Shown: positions 1 through 6,247 of the stretch, one piece after another | Numbering within the stretch: the stretch's first letter is position 1 | Layout of the letters: every line of letters starts with the position of its first letter | Origin: Syntrophaceae bacterium UBA4778 | GTDB taxonomy: Bacteria > Desulfobacterota > Syntrophia > Syntrophales > UBA4778 | Direction: 5' to 3' | Length of the DNA stretch: 12,513 bases | NCBI GenBank assembly: GCA_002403175.1 | Contig: DHHG01000223.1 | Span: forward strand, 1 to 12,513 | Position numbers and translations under genes: made by a program | The notes under the pieces: model-generated | Seen by the model: the letters and a program-made list of their open reading frames with translations, nothing else | The model's database searches: none | Told to the model about the DNA's origin: nothing

Positions 1-234
1 GGCAAAGCCAGGATGTACTATTCTTCTGTAGATAAACGGGAGGATGGTCTCTACCTAAGCTCTTCCAGAGCAATCGGGGTGGTCGGCATTGCCGATACCC
101 TGACCGAAGCCGAACATATTGCAGAAAAAGCAGTTTCGGCCATCCATGGGCCGGTCGATCATCGCCCCGATATCGGCACCCGGAATCTGATTGAAAAAAG
201 AGTTCAGCATATGAAAGAGATAAGAGGAGAATAG
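1..234 (+). CDS. purD: Phosphoribosylamine-glycine ligase (GAR synthetase), C-terminal end only
   Basis: Partial gene: the reading frame is open from base 1 and stops at TAG 232-234, giving about 77 C-terminal residues. PurD joins 5-phosphoribosylamine and glycine with ATP to make GAR, the second step of de novo purine synthesis in the cytoplasm. The visible part matches the C-terminal beta-barrel subdomain of this ATP-grasp enzyme, with the run [19 protein letters not shown] and a following helix (AEKAVSAI). The ATP-grasp catalytic core lies outside the window. The gene runs straight into purH (six bases between the TAG and the next ATG), and the ribosome binding site of purH (AGAGGAG, about 223-229) lies inside the last codons of purD, which points to one operon with coupled translation. 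The family call rests on a short fragment but is backed by the purH-purE neighbours. Confidence 0.85.
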   Translation, partial: GKARMYYSSVDKREDGLYLSSSRAIGVVGIADTLTEAEHIAEKAVSAIHGPVDHRPDIGTRNLIEKRVQHMKEIRGE

Positions 235-239
235 AGTCA

Positions 240-842
240 ATGAGAATGAATACAATCAAGCGTGTACTGATCAGTGTAACTGACAAACAGGGGGTCGTGG
301 AATTTGCCAAGGGCTTGTCCAATTTCGGAGTGGAAATTCTGTCCACCGGTGGAACCGCAGCCCAGCTACGCAACAGCGGCCTGCAGGTCAAGGACGTTTC
401 CGAATACACGGGGTTCCCTGAGATGATGGACGGACGCGTGAAGACCCTGCATCCGAAGGTTCACGGGGGGCTTCTCGCCCTGCGCGATAATCCGGAGCAC
501 ATGGCCGCGGCGGCGGCACACGGCATCGAGATGATCGACATGGTCGTAATCAATCTCTACGCCTTCGAGAAGACCGTGGCGAAGGAAGGATGCACCCTGG
601 AGGATGCGATCGAAAACATCGATATCGGCGGACCCGCCATGCTCCGCGCAGCATCGAAAAATTACCGGTATGTCTCCGTCGTGATCGATCCCGCCGATTA
701 TGCGGCCATTCTCGACGAGATGGCGAAACATGACGGGAAGGTCTCCGAGGCAACCAACTTCCGTCTCGCCGTGAAGGTTTTTCAGACGACCGCCAAATAC
801 GATACGGCGATCTCGAGCTATCTGAGCAAGGTGAAGTGTTAG
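240..842 (+). CDS. purH: IMP cyclohydrolase, stand-alone (PurH N-terminal domain only)
   Basis: Closes the ring of FAICAR to give IMP, the last step of de novo purine synthesis. The 200-residue product covers only the MGS-like cyclohydrolase domain of the usual bifunctional PurH (about 520 residues). Residues corresponding to the catalytic set known from the human enzyme are all present: Lys68 in [10 protein letters not shown], Tyr107 in NLYAFEK, Asp128 in IENIDIGGP and Lys140 in AASKNY. The protein ends cleanly after the YDTAISSYL segment, where the AICAR transformylase domain would begin in the fused form. The next 95 bases are too short to encode that domain, and purE follows. I read this as a naturally split enzyme, as in some sulfate reducers such as Desulfovibrio, and not as a truncation. 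The start at ATG 240 is set by AGAGGAG ten bases upstream; a second ATG at 246 is less well spaced. Confidence 0.93.
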   Translation: MRMNTIKRVLISVTDKQGVVEFAKGLSNFGVEILSTGGTAAQLRNSGLQVKDVSEYTGFPEMMDGRVKTLHPKVHGGLLALRDNPEHMAAAAAHGIEMIDMVVINLYAFEKTVAKEGCTLEDAIENIDIGGPAMLRAASKNYRYVSVVIDPADYAAILDEMAKHDGKVSEATNFRLAVKVFQTTAKYDTAISSYLSKVKC

Positions 843-845
843 ATA

Positions 846-903
846 GCGGCTTGCGCCGCAGTGACATGTTACAAGTGGTCAGGTTCAGAGCGGCTCACGC
901 CGC
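846..903 (+). repeat. Pair of small GC-rich hairpins between purH and purE
   Basis: Two near-identical dyads lie in the 95-base purH-purE gap. GCGGC-TTGC-GCCGC is at 846-859 and GCGGC-TCAC-GCCGC is at 890-903. Each has a five-base-pair G+C stem and a four-base loop, and the two are 44 bases apart in the same orientation, with similar bases after each (CAGTGAC and CTGCGAC). They resemble small dispersed extragenic hairpins or mRNA-stabilising stems. Neither has a T-tract, so they are not classical terminators. Function is inferred only. Confidence 0.4.
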
Positions 904-937
904 CTGCGACGGTTATCAGTCAAAGGAGTTTATCTTA

Positions 938-1450
938 ATGAAAAAATCAGCCCCCCTCGTCAGTATTGTCATGGGCAGCGATTCGGATTTTACCGTTATG
1001 AAAAGCGCGATGGACACCCTCGCGGAATTCAATATACCTTATGAAGTCTTCCTGACGTCGGCTCATCGCTCTCCGGAGAGAACCTACTATTTTGCGACAG
1101 GACTCGAGGGACGCGGAATCAAGGTTGTAATCGTCGGCGCAGGAGCTGCCGCTCACCTTGCAGGTGTGATCGCCTCCCAGACAGCCCTACCTGTCATTGG
1201 TGTTCCTCTTAACGCAACTTCTTTGAACGGTATGGATGCCCTATTGTCAACCGTCCAAATGCCTGGTGGAATTCCGGTGGCAACGATGGCTATCGGCACT
1301 GCAGGCGCCAAAAATGCCGCTCTTTTGGCAGTACGCGTTTTATCTTTGCAGGATCGCACGCTGAGAGGAAAGCTACAGGAATATTCAAAAAATATGTCCA
1401 AACAGGTGGAAGAAAAACAGGAAAAGATCAACTGTTTGATTCCGGAATAG
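938..1450 (+). CDS. purE: N5-carboxyaminoimidazole ribonucleotide mutase (class I PurE)
   Basis: Converts N5-CAIR to CAIR in de novo purine synthesis; class I PurE works with PurK, which is not in this window. The 170-residue product fits the family's usual 160-175. It shows the family signature in order: GSDSD near residue 12 (binds the substrate phosphate), SAHRSPER near residue 46 (catalytic His), GAGAAAHLAGV in the middle, then MPGGIPVATMAI, which closes the active site in the octamer. The last roughly 20 residues are a Lys/Glu-rich helix beyond the core. The frame is open upstream to 836, but ATG 938 is preferred because CAAAGGAG sits about ten bases before it and the conserved core starts a few residues later. 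It is the last gene of the purD-purH-purE operon, with a hairpin and T-tract directly after it. Confidence 0.95.
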   Translation: MKKSAPLVSIVMGSDSDFTVMKSAMDTLAEFNIPYEVFLTSAHRSPERTYYFATGLEGRGIKVVIVGAGAAAHLAGVIASQTALPVIGVPLNATSLNGMDALLSTVQMPGGIPVATMAIGTAGAKNAALLAVRVLSLQDRTLRGKLQEYSKNMSKQVEEKQEKINCLIPE

Positions 1451-1460
1451 AAGAAAGGGC

Positions 1461-1490
1461 CCAAGTTCCAGGGAACTGGATTTTTTCTTT
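1461..1490 (+). terminator. Rho-independent terminator after purE
   Basis: Ten bases after the purE stop, CCAAGTTCC (1461-1469) can pair with GGAACTGG (1472-1479), giving an eight-base-pair stem with one bulged A and a very tight loop. A T-rich run, TTTTTTCTTT, follows at 1481-1490. An A-rich stretch before the stem (AAGAAA, 1451-1456) could extend pairing with the T-tract. It would end the purD-purH-purE transcript, although tsaC begins only 33 bases later, so leaky read-through is possible. Confidence 0.7.
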
Positions 1491-1522
1491 TGGAGCTTCG
1501 GCCCCTTGAACCCTTTATCCCT

Positions 1523-2143
1523 ATGCCCCAAATCATCCAAATAGACCCCCTTAATCCGGATCCGGCTGCCATCCAAAAGGTCCTGCTGATTCTGAAATCG
1601 GGAGGCGTTATCGCCTATCCCACCGAAACCTTTTATGGTCTGGGGGCGGATGCCTGTGACGAAAAGGCCATCCATCAAATCTTTGCCGCAAAAGGGAGGG
1701 ACTTCAAAAATCCGATACCGTTGATTATTCATGAAAAATCCGCGTTGGCGCGATGGGTATCAGATATGCCGGAGATAGCCGAGAAACTCATCGAGAAATT
1801 CTGGCCCGGCCCCCTGACCCTTGTATTTCAGGCTGCGCCCGCCATTCATCCCCGCCTTACCGCTGAAACAGGAAAAATCGGAATCCGCGTTTCTAGCCAC
1901 CCTATTGCCACAATACTGGCCAAACTTCTCCAGTGTCCTGTTACAGCAACCAGTGCCAATCTGTCGGGGGCATCCGAGTGCACAAATGCAGCTCAGGTTC
2001 GTGAGCAATTGGGGGATAAAATTGATGCTATTCTGGATGGAGGCCCCACTCCGGGGGGAAAGGGTTCTACCATTGTCGATGTATCTGTAACACCGGTGAG
2101 GGTCCTGCGAGAAGGGGTGATACCTGCTTCGCTGATCTTATAA
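1523..2143 (+). CDS. tsaC: Threonylcarbamoyl-AMP synthase (TsaC/Sua5/YrdC family)
   Basis: Makes threonylcarbamoyl-AMP from threonine, bicarbonate and ATP, the first step of t6A modification at position 37 of ANN-decoding tRNAs. The 206-residue product is the YrdC-type single domain and lacks the extra C-terminal Sua5 domain. Motifs in order: GGVIAYPTETFYGLGADA (residues 27-44), KGRDFKNPIPLI (57-68), FWPGPLTL (93-100), TSANLSGA (143-150) and the late STIVDV. The KxR and SxN elements form the nucleotide site. The frame can be extended to TTG 1490, but that codon falls in the terminator T-tract and adds residues that family members lack, so ATG 1523 is chosen. No clear ribosome binding site precedes ATG 1523 (the nearest GGAG is about 27 bases upstream). 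The gene converges on the K+ channel gene with four bases between stop codons. Confidence 0.9.
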   Translation: MPQIIQIDPLNPDPAAIQKVLLILKSGGVIAYPTETFYGLGADACDEKAIHQIFAAKGRDFKNPIPLIIHEKSALARWVSDMPEIAEKLIEKFWPGPLTLVFQAAPAIHPRLTAETGKIGIRVSSHPIATILAKLLQCPVTATSANLSGASECTNAAQVREQLGDKIDAILDGGPTPGGKGSTIVDVSVTPVRVLREGVIPASLIL

Positions 2144-2147
2144 AGAG

Positions 2148-3146
2148 CTAGACGGCACAGGCTCGCGTAAATTTGGTTACATTGTCGTCTACGCCTATCG
2201 CAATCATCTTATCATTTTTTTCAATCACATAATCCTCGTGGGGATTAAAGATCATCTTGCCCGATTTTTTCTTCACGGCGATTATGATAAGTCCGTATTT
2301 CTGCTTGATTTCCGACTGCTCAAGTGTCTTTCCGATGAAGAGCGACCCCTCGAGTATGGCCTGTTCTTCCATCCGAAGTTCCAGGCTTTGTCGCCTTGTT
2401 GTTATCTCTATAAAATCGAGCATGGCCGGTCTCAGAATAGCCATCGCCATCCTCATTCCGCCTAAAGTGTAAGGAGAGATGACCCTGTCTGCTCCCGCCC
2501 TCAACAATCTTGCTTCTGAAGAAGCCTCTTCGGATCGTGAAAGGATATAAATATCCGGATTCAATTCTTTGGCTGATAAAATAACGTATAAATTTTCCGC
2601 ATCCGTGGGCAAGACACAAACCAATCCCTTGGCACGCTTGATTCCTGCACTGATCAGAACTTTGTCCTCCGTCGCATTCCCTCGGAAATAGATGAATCCG
2701 TCGTCCTCTAATTTTTGCAGAATTTCAGGATCCCTCTCGACGACGACAAAGGGAACTTTTTCCTCACTCAATTCCCTCGCTATCTGGTAACCTATTCGCC
2801 CGCATCCGCAAATAATATAGTGACTCTGCAATTTTGAAATTTGCCGTTCCATTTTTCCCCTCCCCATGATCTTGCTCAGGCGGCCCTCAAACATGGTTTC
2901 CGCAAAAAGACTGAAGGTATAGAGAACCGTTCCCACTCCGAACAGAACCAGAAAAATAGCGAAAATCCGCCCCCCAACGGTCCGGGGACAAAAATCACCG
3001 TAACCGACCGTCAGGACAGTTATGACTGTAGTATAAAAAGAATCAAGAAAAGACCAGCCCTCAAAATACCAGAAGCCTACCGTTCCCACGAAAAAAATAA
3101 AAAGGATCAATGAAGATGTGATTGCAAGCTTTCTGATGAGTGACAC
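2148..3146 (-). CDS. Two-helix potassium channel with cytoplasmic RCK (TrkA-N/TrkA-C) domain
   Basis: Ligand-gated K+ channel of the MthK/Kch type in the inner membrane, 332 residues. The layout is one transmembrane helix (about 8-28), a pore loop with the selectivity filter TVGYGD at 46-51, a second transmembrane helix (about 57-84), and then a soluble regulator. The regulator has a Rossmann RCK_N domain from about residue 108 with the dinucleotide loop GCGRIG (114-119) and an acidic residue at the end of strand two (VERD, Glu137). A TrkA_C/RCK_C lobe follows (about 255-325). The start is GTG, placed by GAGGGAG immediately upstream; that site touches the stop codon of the zinc-ribbon gene only ten bases away, so translation is probably coupled. 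The gating ligand cannot be read from sequence. A glutathione-gated or TrkA-partner role is not supported by the context. Confidence 0.93.
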   Translation of the reverse strand: MSLIRKLAITSSLILFIFFVGTVGFWYFEGWSFLDSFYTTVITVLTVGYGDFCPRTVGGRIFAIFLVLFGVGTVLYTFSLFAETMFEGRLSKIMGRGKMERQISKLQSHYIICGCGRIGYQIARELSEEKVPFVVVERDPEILQKLEDDGFIYFRGNATEDKVLISAGIKRAKGLVCVLPTDAENLYVILSAKELNPDIYILSRSEEASSEARLLRAGADRVISPYTLGGMRMAMAILRPAMLDFIEITTRRQSLELRMEEQAILEGSLFIGKTLEQSEIKQKYGLIIIAVKKKSGKMIFNPHEDYVIEKNDKMIAIGVDDNVTKFTRACAV

Positions 3147-3149
3147 AGG

Positions 3150-3156
3150 CTCCCTC
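3150..3156 (-). promoter_or_regulatory. Ribosome binding site that fixes the GTG start of the K+ channel gene
   Basis: On the minus strand GAGGGAG ends three bases before GTG 3144-3146, with its GAGG core six bases away. It abuts the TAA (3157-3159) of the upstream gene. No ATG offers an equivalent start, so the GTG is preferred and stop-to-start coupling is likely. Confidence 0.65.
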
Positions 3157-3987
3157 TTAAGGTTTATTCATTTCTGCGAGCTCTACGATATACTCAACTG
3201 TTTTTGGGGGAGCATCGAAAAACACTATAAAGAAAGGTATATTTCCATCCTGCGGGATAGCGGAATTGGTAACGTCTCTTCCAAAAGACTTATTCAGTTC
3301 TAAGCGCATTTCCGCCTGCGTGAGATTGGCCAATTCCTCTTCAGTCAATAAAACACCGCAATAGGACTCAGATTCTGCTGTGAATTCTCCTGCCGGGTTA
3401 AGGAGTCTCGCTCTGACCTTAATTTTGGAAACAGGAAATTTGTTCCGATTGACGGCATAGCCTTGAATGACCATGATATTGCCAACGAGCTTATTTTCAA
3501 CAAAGCGCTCACGAACATTCAGAAGGTCGATTCCTCCTCCGTTTAATTCGCCCGTGACAACCTGGAATCCCAAGAGCCGTGCAACAGGCCTGATCGTATC
3601 CGCCAGATAACTTCTGAATTCCGGAAAAACCGACAAAGAAGCGCCGCTTAATGTAATAAACAAAACAATAATATAAGCTGTTATTTTTCCCGGTGTCCAA
3701 AGATCCAGGCCGGTTCGCTTTTTATTTTCATATACGGTTTCGCTCTCAGGAAAATCGGCCAGATTACGTGCCGCATTGCCTTCGTATTCATAAGGATCAG
3801 CAGAGGTGCCGATCGCATCGCCGCCAAAACAATCTTTTTGATCCGTTTTCGATCCAGGCGCAGACCCTGGTACTGAATAGAAGAAAACATGCTGGCATCG
3901 ACTGCACTTGGCCCAGATCCCTTCTTCCTCAATTTTGTTTTGATCAAATCTGAATTTAGTTGCGCACTTTGGACACTCTATAATCAT
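3157..3987 (-). CDS. Membrane-anchored zinc-ribbon protein (MJ0042-type finger plus DUF3426)
   Basis: Function is unknown. The 276-residue product begins with a zinc ribbon, with Cys5-x2-Cys8 and Cys28-x2-Cys31 in the MJ0042/zinc_ribbon_5 pattern (ECPKCATKF then AKCSRCQHVF). A polar, probably disordered linker follows (about 40-95), then one hydrophobic membrane segment (about 102-120), and a beta-rich C-terminal domain (about 140-270) of the DUF3426 kind, seen in ITKIKV-like strands and the late PFFIVFFDAP. This places the finger in the cytoplasm and the DUF3426 domain outside the membrane. The start ATG has AGGGAG six bases upstream. It lies between hpt (64-base gap) and the channel gene (10-base gap). 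In this kind of protein the finger is often linked to sensing or scaffolding, but no substrate or partner can be named. Close linkage to a K+ channel is the only functional hint. Confidence 0.85.
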   Translation of the reverse strand: MIIECPKCATKFRFDQNKIEEEGIWAKCSRCQHVFFYSVPGSAPGSKTDQKDCFGGDAIGTSADPYEYEGNAARNLADFPESETVYENKKRTGLDLWTPGKITAYIIVLFITLSGASLSVFPEFRSYLADTIRPVARLLGFQVVTGELNGGGIDLLNVRERFVENKLVGNIMVIQGYAVNRNKFPVSKIKVRARLLNPAGEFTAESESYCGVLLTEEELANLTQAEMRLELNKSFGRDVTNSAIPQDGNIPFFIVFFDAPPKTVEYIVELAEMNKP

Positions 3988-4001
3988 TTAAATCTCCCTG
4001 A

Positions 4002-4020
4002 ACTGTTTACTCACAGTAAA
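4002..4020. promoter_or_regulatory. Overlapping inverted repeats upstream of the zinc-ribbon/channel pair
   Basis: In the 64-base gap between hpt and the zinc-ribbon gene, TTTACT-CAC-AGTAAA (4006-4020) is a perfect six-base-pair dyad. It overlaps a second dyad, ACTGT-N6-ACAGT (4002-4017). On the minus strand an AT-rich run with a TATATT-like hexamer (about 4025-4030) lies just upstream. A small operator or a promoter for the zinc-ribbon/channel pair is possible. No convincing -35 is visible, so the reading is weak. Confidence 0.3.
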
Positions 4021-4051
4021 AATATATATTCCGGAAATTACGGTCATCTAT

Positions 4052-4576
4052 TTACACCTCAATCTCATATATATCCGGATAAAATCTGGCCAGTTCATTG
4101 AAATCAAGGCCATATCCGACCAGAAAACCATCTTCCAATGAAAAACCGACATAATCGGCTTCGAATTCCATTTTTCGCCTGTGCTTCTTATCTATAAAGG
4201 CACATACTTTGAGAGAATTCGGATTGCGTTCCTTTAATGCCTGTACAATGAAATTCACCGTAATGCCGGTATCGACAATATCCTCCACCAGAAGAACATC
4301 CCGATCTGAAATATCGATCTCAATATCTTTGGTGATTTTCACCTCGCCCGAACTGGTGCTGCAGGCACCATAGCTGCAGGCCCGGATAAAATCGATTTTA
4401 CAGGGTACGTCCAGATACCGCACAAGGTCCGCCAGAAAGATGAAAGCCCCTTTCAGGACACCGATAACCACCAGCTCCCCGCCTCTGAAATCATTGCTGA
4501 TGGATACACCTAATTGCCGGACCCGGTCTTGAATCTCCTGGCTGGAAAAAACGACTTTCTTTTTCAACTGATCCAT
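4052..4576 (-). CDS. hpt: Hypoxanthine phosphoribosyltransferase
   Basis: Purine salvage enzyme that joins hypoxanthine (and often guanine) to PRPP to give IMP (GMP), acting in the cytoplasm. The 174-residue product is of normal length. The PRPP-binding loop is VLLVEDIVDTGIT at 94-106 with its paired acidic residues. LKG at 41-43 is the cis-peptide loop that contacts pyrophosphate, Lys130 in AFIDKKHRR lies near the base site, and FLVGYGLDFNELAR (151-164) is the typical purine-binding C-terminal motif. The start is ATG 4574-4576 with GGAGGG seven bases upstream. The gene is oriented with the zinc-ribbon and K+ channel genes, but the 64-base gap and dyad after it may separate their transcription. 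With purDHE 3 kb away on the other strand, the window holds both new synthesis and salvage of IMP. Confidence 0.95.
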   Translation of the reverse strand: MDQLKKKVVFSSQEIQDRVRQLGVSISNDFRGGELVVIGVLKGAFIFLADLVRYLDVPCKIDFIRACSYGACSTSSGEVKITKDIEIDISDRDVLLVEDIVDTGITVNFIVQALKERNPNSLKVCAFIDKKHRRKMEFEADYVGFSLEDGFLVGYGLDFNELARFYPDIYEIEV

Positions 4577-4593
4577 ATGAACCCTCCGGGACC

Positions 4594-4622
4594 ACCCTAT
4601 CCAACAGCATGAAAAAAGTCAA
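4594..4622 (-). promoter_or_regulatory. Possible promoter of hpt
   Basis: On the minus strand TTGACT (4617-4622) is followed after 17 bases by TAGGGT (4594-4599), about 18 bases before the hpt start codon. The -35 is good and the -10 is poor. A second weak pair, TTGAAT (4643-4648) and TATTAT (4622-4627), has a short 15-base spacer. The location between a hairpin at the upstream gene's stop and hpt makes a promoter here plausible. Confidence 0.3.
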
Positions 4623-4661
4623 TAATACGCGCGGCAAATAGGATTCAAAATAGAAACGCTT

Positions 4662-4680
4662 CCATCAATAGCGTTGATGG
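4662..4680 (-). terminator. Perfect hairpin spanning the stop codon of the cysteine-rich gene
   Basis: CCATCAA (4662-4668) and TTGATGG (4674-4680) pair perfectly over seven bases around a five-base loop. On the minus strand the stem contains the last codons and the TGA stop of the cysteine-rich gene, then runs into AAGCGTTTCTATTTTG, which is T-rich but not an immediate T-tract. It could be a weak intrinsic terminator or a 3'-end stabiliser. Confidence 0.4.
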
Positions 4681-5474
4681 TAAGCTGAAACAAACTGATC
4701 GATCTGCTCCTGAATAATCCGCTCCGCGTCCCTAAGCTCACCTGCATTTTTAAATACGGAGGAAAGGCTCAGAAGGATTTTATCAAAGCGAGATCGCTCG
4801 CATCCAATGGCTTCATAATCGATATACGGAATCATATAATGGTGGCCGTCAAATGCATATTTACCAAAACGATTGTCGGCAGGGGATCGAAAAGGCCACC
4901 GAAGCTTAAATTCAAAAAACCGCAATGAAATCTCCTTGAAGGGTTCCTCTTTAAAAATATGGGAGGCAGGCATTTTATAAGCGCCCTCGCTGATCAGGCG
5001 GAAATACTCCTTAACCAGGTCAATATCCGTAATGCAAAGCCCGAATAGATGCCAGTCATTGATGATATTTATCAGAGCCAGTTTTTCCTCCCTGGAAATA
5101 TAGTGATAACTGGGACAGAAATGGCCATCGCATAGTTCCTTCCCGTAAAAAGAGATATCCCTCATGTCAACTCCCCCATTCTGCATAGGATGCAGAAGGC
5201 AACCTACTTTCTTTTCGTTTGCATCCAGAAAACCGATAAATTCGCAGCAGTAGATCACCTCGTAAATCCTGTTCTGGTCCTCCATCTCCTTGATTGTCGT
5301 AGAAAAAGCTTCCAGATCTTCAGCCCCTCGGACCATTTTCCGGAAAAGGGCGGTTCTTCGCTGCAGCCTCGTTTCCAGAGACGCTCGGCTATTTGCTGAA
5401 TAATTATAAAGCCCGCAGCAGGCTCCACATGACTTGCGTGCATCGGGCTGACATAGGTGAACGAAATCTTCCAT
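4665..5474 (-). CDS. Cysteine-rich protein, remotely YkgJ-like, function unknown
   Basis: I do not recognise a characterised family. The 269-residue soluble protein has eleven cysteines, nine of them in the N-terminal 120 residues: Cys8, KSCGACCG (16, 19, 20), YCCEF (76, 77), GCLLHP (92), LCDGHFCPSY (115, 120). The CGACC element, followed by cysteines near GCLLHP and CDG..C, recalls the YkgJ/UPF0153 zinc- or iron-chelating families with CxxCxxCC-type motifs, but spacing differs and the match is remote. The C-terminal half (about 125-269) is helical and charged, with a Trp/Phe/Arg-rich stretch (FFEFKLRWPFR) and two more cysteines (147, 225). No signal peptide or membrane segment is seen. It has its own near-consensus promoter and a hairpin at its stop, so it is probably monocistronic. 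A metal- or Fe-S-binding role is an inference from the cysteine pattern. Confidence 0.75.
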   Translation of the reverse strand: MEDFVHLCQPDARKSCGACCGLYNYSANSRASLETRLQRRTALFRKMVRGAEDLEAFSTTIKEMEDQNRIYEVIYCCEFIGFLDANEKKVGCLLHPMQNGGVDMRDISFYGKELCDGHFCPSYHYISREEKLALINIINDWHLFGLCITDIDLVKEYFRLISEGAYKMPASHIFKEEPFKEISLRFFEFKLRWPFRSPADNRFGKYAFDGHHYMIPYIDYEAIGCERSRFDKILLSLSSVFKNAGELRDAERIIQEQIDQFVSAYHQRY

Positions 5475-5521
5475 TTTAAACCTCAGAGAAATATGAAGAT
5501 GCTGGATTGAAGGCTGCCTGG

Positions 5522-5550
5522 ACTATAAGGTCTAGCGTCTCCAATTTCAA
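5522..5550 (-). promoter_or_regulatory. Sigma-70-type promoter of the cysteine-rich gene
   Basis: On the minus strand TTGAAA (5545-5550) and TATAGT (5522-5527) are separated by 17 bases, close to consensus. Transcription would start about 40 bases before the ATG at 5474. The promoter faces away from the CYTH gene promoter 80 bases to the right. Confidence 0.6.
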
Positions 5551-5603
5551 TGTTTTTTCCCTCTTAGCAATCCTTCGAAACTCGTCAAAATTGGTAAAGC
5601 ATA

Positions 5604-5633
5604 TTGAAAAGGATCAAACAGATTGCCTATAAT
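5604..5633 (+). promoter_or_regulatory. Sigma-70-type promoter of the CYTH gene
   Basis: TTGAAA (5604-5609) and a perfect TATAAT (5628-5633) with an 18-base spacer lie 37 bases before the ATG. A GAGGTG ribosome binding site is at 5660-5665. With the opposite promoter at 5522-5550, this forms a divergent control region; the 50 bases between the two hold a T-rich run and no clear operator. Confidence 0.65.
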
Positions 5634-5669
5634 GCGATTAATTAATCTTGCTTTATACTGAGGTGTATC

Positions 5670-6143
5670 ATGCCCATTGAGATCGAACGCAAATACCTGA
5701 TCCGGAATGATTCATGGAAAAGGTATGCAGACAGCGGAACAGCTTACATTCAGAGCTTCCCATTTATTGAACAGAATCGTGCGATCAGGATCAGGATAGC
5801 GGGGGACCGGGGATTTCTGACCCTGAAATACTCCCTGAGCCTGACGACTCGGAAAGAGTATGAGTATGAGATACCACTGAACGAGGCCAGGGAACTGATA
5901 CAGGAATTCAGTGATCATCCGCCGGTTGATAAGATTCGCTATCATGTCCACTTTAAGGGACACCTTTGGGAGGTCGATGTCTTCGGGGGAGAAAACGAAG
6001 GGCTTGAAATTGCCGAGGTCGAACTCTCAAGTGAAGACGAATACTTTGAAAAACCCGACTGGATCGGAAATGACGTAACAGAAGACGACAGATATCTAAA
6101 TGTCAATCTATACCTGAAACCCTTTAAGACCTGGGCTGGTTAA
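5670..6143 (+). CDS. CYTH-domain triphosphate tunnel protein (probable inorganic triphosphatase)
   Basis: Member of the CYTH/triphosphate tunnel metalloenzyme family, 157 residues, one domain. The N-terminal ExExK signature is EIERK at residues 4-8. The basic residues lining the tunnel follow: RIRI (40-43), TLKYS (51-55), RKEYEYEI (61-68) and KIRY (88-91). The acidic metal-binding strands EVDVF (101-105) and EIAEVEL (113-119) come next, and a late DDRYLN (139-144) completes the fold. The size and motif set fit the short bacterial clade whose Nitrosomonas member hydrolyses tripolyphosphate. An adenylate cyclase (class IV) or thiamine triphosphatase activity cannot be excluded from sequence. 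The start ATG follows GAGGTG. Its stop lies about 100 bases from the convergent arsenic operon. Confidence 0.88.
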   Translation: MPIEIERKYLIRNDSWKRYADSGTAYIQSFPFIEQNRAIRIRIAGDRGFLTLKYSLSLTTRKEYEYEIPLNEARELIQEFSDHPPVDKIRYHVHFKGHLWEVDVFGGENEGLEIAEVELSSEDEYFEKPDWIGNDVTEDDRYLNVNLYLKPFKTWAG

Positions 6144-6189
6144 TTGCCGTGCCTGGCTCGCTTCGCTTGGAACAGCCTGAACTGAAACT

Positions 6190-6226
6190 GAAAAAGTGTC
6201 CAGCTATACGGGACAGCACGGACACT
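6190..6226 (-). terminator. Terminator of the arsR-acr3 transcript
   Basis: On the minus strand, 22 bases after the acr3 stop, AGTGTCC (6220-6226) pairs with GGACACT (6195-6201), followed by a short T-run with C interruption (TTTTTC). The 18-base loop holds a further TGTCC/GGACA option, so two alternative stems can form. The T-run is short, making this a moderate rather than strong intrinsic terminator. On the + strand the same stem lacks a T-tract, so it would not serve the CYTH gene well. Confidence 0.5.
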
Positions 6227-6247
6227 CATTCAATTCCAGAGTTTTGA

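Noticed and set aside
366..731. Long minus-strand open frame within purH
   Set aside because: Lies antisense to a well-supported enzyme gene, has a low-complexity His/Arg-rich translation and no recognisable domain. Shadow of the coding frame.
836..937. Upstream extension of the purE frame
   Set aside because: No ribosome binding site at 836, the added residues do not match PurE, and the region holds two hairpins. ATG 938 has a good AAAGGAG.
4002..4017. CTGT...ACAG dyad as a possible LexA (SOS) box
   Set aside because: The gap between CTGT and ACAG is six bases, whereas the E. coli-type LexA site needs eight, and the neighbours are not SOS genes. Kept only as a generic dyad.
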